A stretch of 6,533 nucleotides of DNA from CAZLQF01 sp964561545 (GTDB lineage: Bacteria; Bacteroidota; Bacteroidia; CAILMK01; CAYYUA01). The stretch spans positions 1-6,533 of the forward strand of contig CAZLQF010000062.1 of NCBI GenBank assembly GCA_964561545.1, written 5' to 3'. This document shows, in pieces, positions 4,813 through 6,533 of the stretch (within the stretch, counting starts at the first letter, position 1; each line of letters begins with the position of its first letter). A program made the position numbers and the translations under genes. The notes beneath the pieces were generated by a model, which saw nothing but the letters and a program-made list of their open reading frames with translations, searched no databases and was not told the DNA's origin.

Positions 4813-6533
4813 ATGAATGTTTCTGAACAACTACTGGATATCCTTAAGCATGAAGGCGTCAATCATATTTTTGGTGTTGCCGGGGACGCGCTTAACCCAT
4901 TGGTAGTAGCCCTTGGTAAACAAAAGGAAGTGCAATGGGTGAAAATGAAGCACGAAGGCAATGCTTCCTTTGCAGCATATGCTCAGGGTGAATTAAATGA
5001 TAACCTTGGTGTTTGTGCCAGCACTGTAGGTCCGGGAGCATTGCACTTGGTAAATGGTTTGTACAATGCCAAAAAAGAGCGTTCTCCCGTTTTGGCCATT
5101 ACCGGCCAAGTACCGGTTGAGCATTTAGGGACCAATTTCCACCAGGAAGTGGATTTGAACAAAGTCTTTGATGACATTTGCGAGCATCAAGCTATCATCC
5201 GCTCACCGGAAGAAGCCCCACGTGTTATTTTACGGGCTTTGCGCATTGCCATTAACTACCGGTGCGTCTGCAGGGTAGAATTGCCCGCAGATATTGCTGA
5301 AATGCAAGCCCAAAACCAGGATTTTGTCCATAAGGTTTTCCGGTCGGAGGCTACTGTTCAGCCCCCGCAAAAAACCTTGGAAGAAGCCGTGGAAATGGTT
5401 AACAACGCGGAAAAAGTTGGCATTTTGGCCGGTGCGGGTTGCCGGCATGCCCGTGAGGATGTGATAGATTTTGCTAAGCAGATCAAAGCGCCTATTACCC
5501 ATACAGTACGGGCTTCTGATATTTTTGATCACAATTGCGAAAATGTGGTGGGGCTTACCGGTCTCATTGGTAATCCATCCGGCTATAAAGCAATAATGGA
5601 TGCTGACCTTTTGATCATGCTCGGGACGGACTTTCCTTACACCAAATTTTTGCCCGATAAAACCCAGACCATCCAGGTAGATATCAGGCCGGAAAATATC
5701 GGTAACCGTACATCAGTTACTTTGGGCATTCACAGTGACATTAAGCCCGTTGTCGAATTTTTCAAAAACACCTGCTTACCTAAACGGGATGACAAGTTTG
5801 TCAAAAAGCTTAACAAAGAATTTTTGGAATGGAAGGACCACAATTGTGAAATCACAGGGGAAGATAAAAACTACAAAGTCCTGCATCCCCAGGTTGTAGC
5901 TCGGCAAATCAGTGATCAGGCTTCCGATGATGCCATTTTTGTAATTGATACCGGCACTTCAGCCATATGGTCTACCAATTTTATGAACTTCCATTCCGAG
6001 CGGAGGATCCTGGGCTCTTTCAACCATGGCTCCATGGCTGTGGGCTTACCGGCTGCTATTGGCGCTCAATTTCAATATCCGGACCGGGAAATTTGGGCTA
6101 TGGTAGGGGATGGGGCATTTAATATGTCCTTACAAGATTTTTCAACCATTGTTGAATACGAGCTCCCCATTAACCTCGTAGTTATGAATAACAAGGAGTT
6201 GGGCTTTGTCAAAATTGAGATGGAAGAAGCCGGCCTGGCTCCTAACTATGATGCTTTGGCAATCAAAAACACGGATCCCATTAGTTTTGCCCAAAATATG
6301 GGAGCGGACGGAATTGAAGTAAAGGATCACAATGATATTGTTGGTGCCATTGAAAAAGCCCGTGATTCCTCTAAGCCTTTTATCCTTAATGCGCATGTAG
6401 CATCCGGGGAAATATCATTACCGCCCCAGATTGAATTCGAGCAAATCAAACATTTCGGCATATCCAAAATTAAAGAGGCCGTTAAAGCCGTAAAAGGTGA
6501 TAAAAGGGAATGGAATAACATCAAAAGCGAAGT
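4813..6533 (+). CDS. PoxB-like thiamine-diphosphate pyruvate oxidase/dehydrogenase (3' end cut by window)
   Basis: The frame is open from ATG 4813-4815 to the window end: 573 codons plus two bases, no stop. Order is as in PoxB-type enzymes: N-terminal Pyr domain (~1-165) with the catalytic glutamate in KHEGN (Glu48) and STVGPGALHLVNGL (70-83); central FAD-binding-type domain (~185-320) with GLTGLIGNPSGY and LGTDFPYTKF; C-terminal PP domain with GSFNHGSMAVGLP (401-413) and the thiamine-diphosphate motif GDG (432-434), 24 residues, NN (459-460), then LGFVKIEM. By family knowledge it decarboxylates pyruvate to acetate and CO2, passing electrons through FAD to quinone (PoxB type); acetyl-phosphate-forming oxidases using O2 are related. 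E. coli PoxB is 572 residues, so only a few residues are probably missing. The tail after LPPQI (535-539) aligns in place with the E. coli membrane-binding tail but is strongly charged. The gene is divergent from the HD-PycTM unit. The ATG fits the family N-terminus. Confidence 0.93.
   Translation, partial: MNVSEQLLDILKHEGVNHIFGVAGDALNPLVVALGKQKEVQWVKMKHEGNASFAAYAQGELNDNLGVCASTVGPGALHLVNGLYNAKKERSPVLAITGQVPVEHLGTNFHQEVDLNKVFDDICEHQAIIRSPEEAPRVILRALRIAINYRCVCRVELPADIAEMQAQNQDFVHKVFRSEATVQPPQKTLEEAVEMVNNAEKVGILAGAGCRHAREDVIDFAKQIKAPITHTVRASDIFDHNCENVVGLTGLIGNPSGYKAIMDADLLIMLGTDFPYTKFLPDKTQTIQVDIRPENIGNRTSVTLGIHSDIKPVVEFFKNTCLPKRDDKFVKKLNKEFLEWKDHNCEITGEDKNYKVLHPQVVARQISDQASDDAIFVIDTGTSAIWSTNFMNFHSERRILGSFNHGSMAVGLPAAIGAQFQYPDREIWAMVGDGAFNMSLQDFSTIVEYELPINLVVMNNKELGFVKIEMEEAGLAPNYDALAIKNTDPISFAQNMGADGIEVKDHNDIVGAIEKARDSSKPFILNAHVASGEISLPPQIEFEQIKHFGISKIKEAVKAVKGDKREWNNIKSE

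Noticed and set aside
4983..6524. Several minus-strand ORFs of 64-100 codons
   Set aside because: All are antisense to the continuous PoxB-like reading frame, which carries the full set of thiamine-diphosphate motifs.

Overview
The window looks like a chromosomal segment of a Bacteroidota bacterium, perhaps a Cytophagales member. This is an inference from three things. The first is gene content: a membrane-anchored TPR regulator with a C-terminal AraC domain, an HD-PycTM fusion protein, an SdiA-regulated-family lipoprotein and a PoxB-type enzyme. The second is the absence of Shine-Dalgarno motifs before the starts, with A-rich leaders for the regulator and pox genes. The third is the moderate-to-low GC content.

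Layout. Positions 1-677 hold no gene I can support. The stretch is packed with tandem repeats, hairpins and palindromes: a 22-bp tandem pair, an 11-bp tandem array, two copies of a ~55-bp REP-like element, several hairpins with TTCA/TGAA loops, and a nested 36-bp palindrome. Three minus-strand genes follow (given here in + order): a TPR/AraC transcription regulator (678-2339), a lipoprotein of the SdiA-regulated/YjiK-like beta-propeller family (2443-3375), and a protein with an N-terminal HD phosphohydrolase domain fused to a C-terminal PycTM (Pycsar effector-like) membrane domain (3407-4591). The last two are 31 bp apart and probably form one transcription unit read from the HD-PycTM gene into the lipoprotein gene. 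A 9-bp perfect stem-loop (2400-2430) separates them from the regulator. A 221-bp divergent intergenic region (4592-4812) then leads to a plus-strand gene for a PoxB-like thiamine-diphosphate pyruvate oxidase/dehydrogenase (4813 to the window end), which is cut off very near its natural C-terminus.

The most interesting gene is the HD-PycTM protein. Its C-terminal half resembles the transmembrane effector of the Pycsar (cyclic-pyrimidine) anti-phage system, but no cyclase gene is next to it. It carries a seemingly intact HD metal site and is paired with a secreted lipoprotein. The repeat-rich intergenic region is the other part worth attention. Nothing here proves that the genes work together. 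The regulator, the lipoprotein/PycTM pair and the pyruvate oxidase may be functionally unrelated neighbours.
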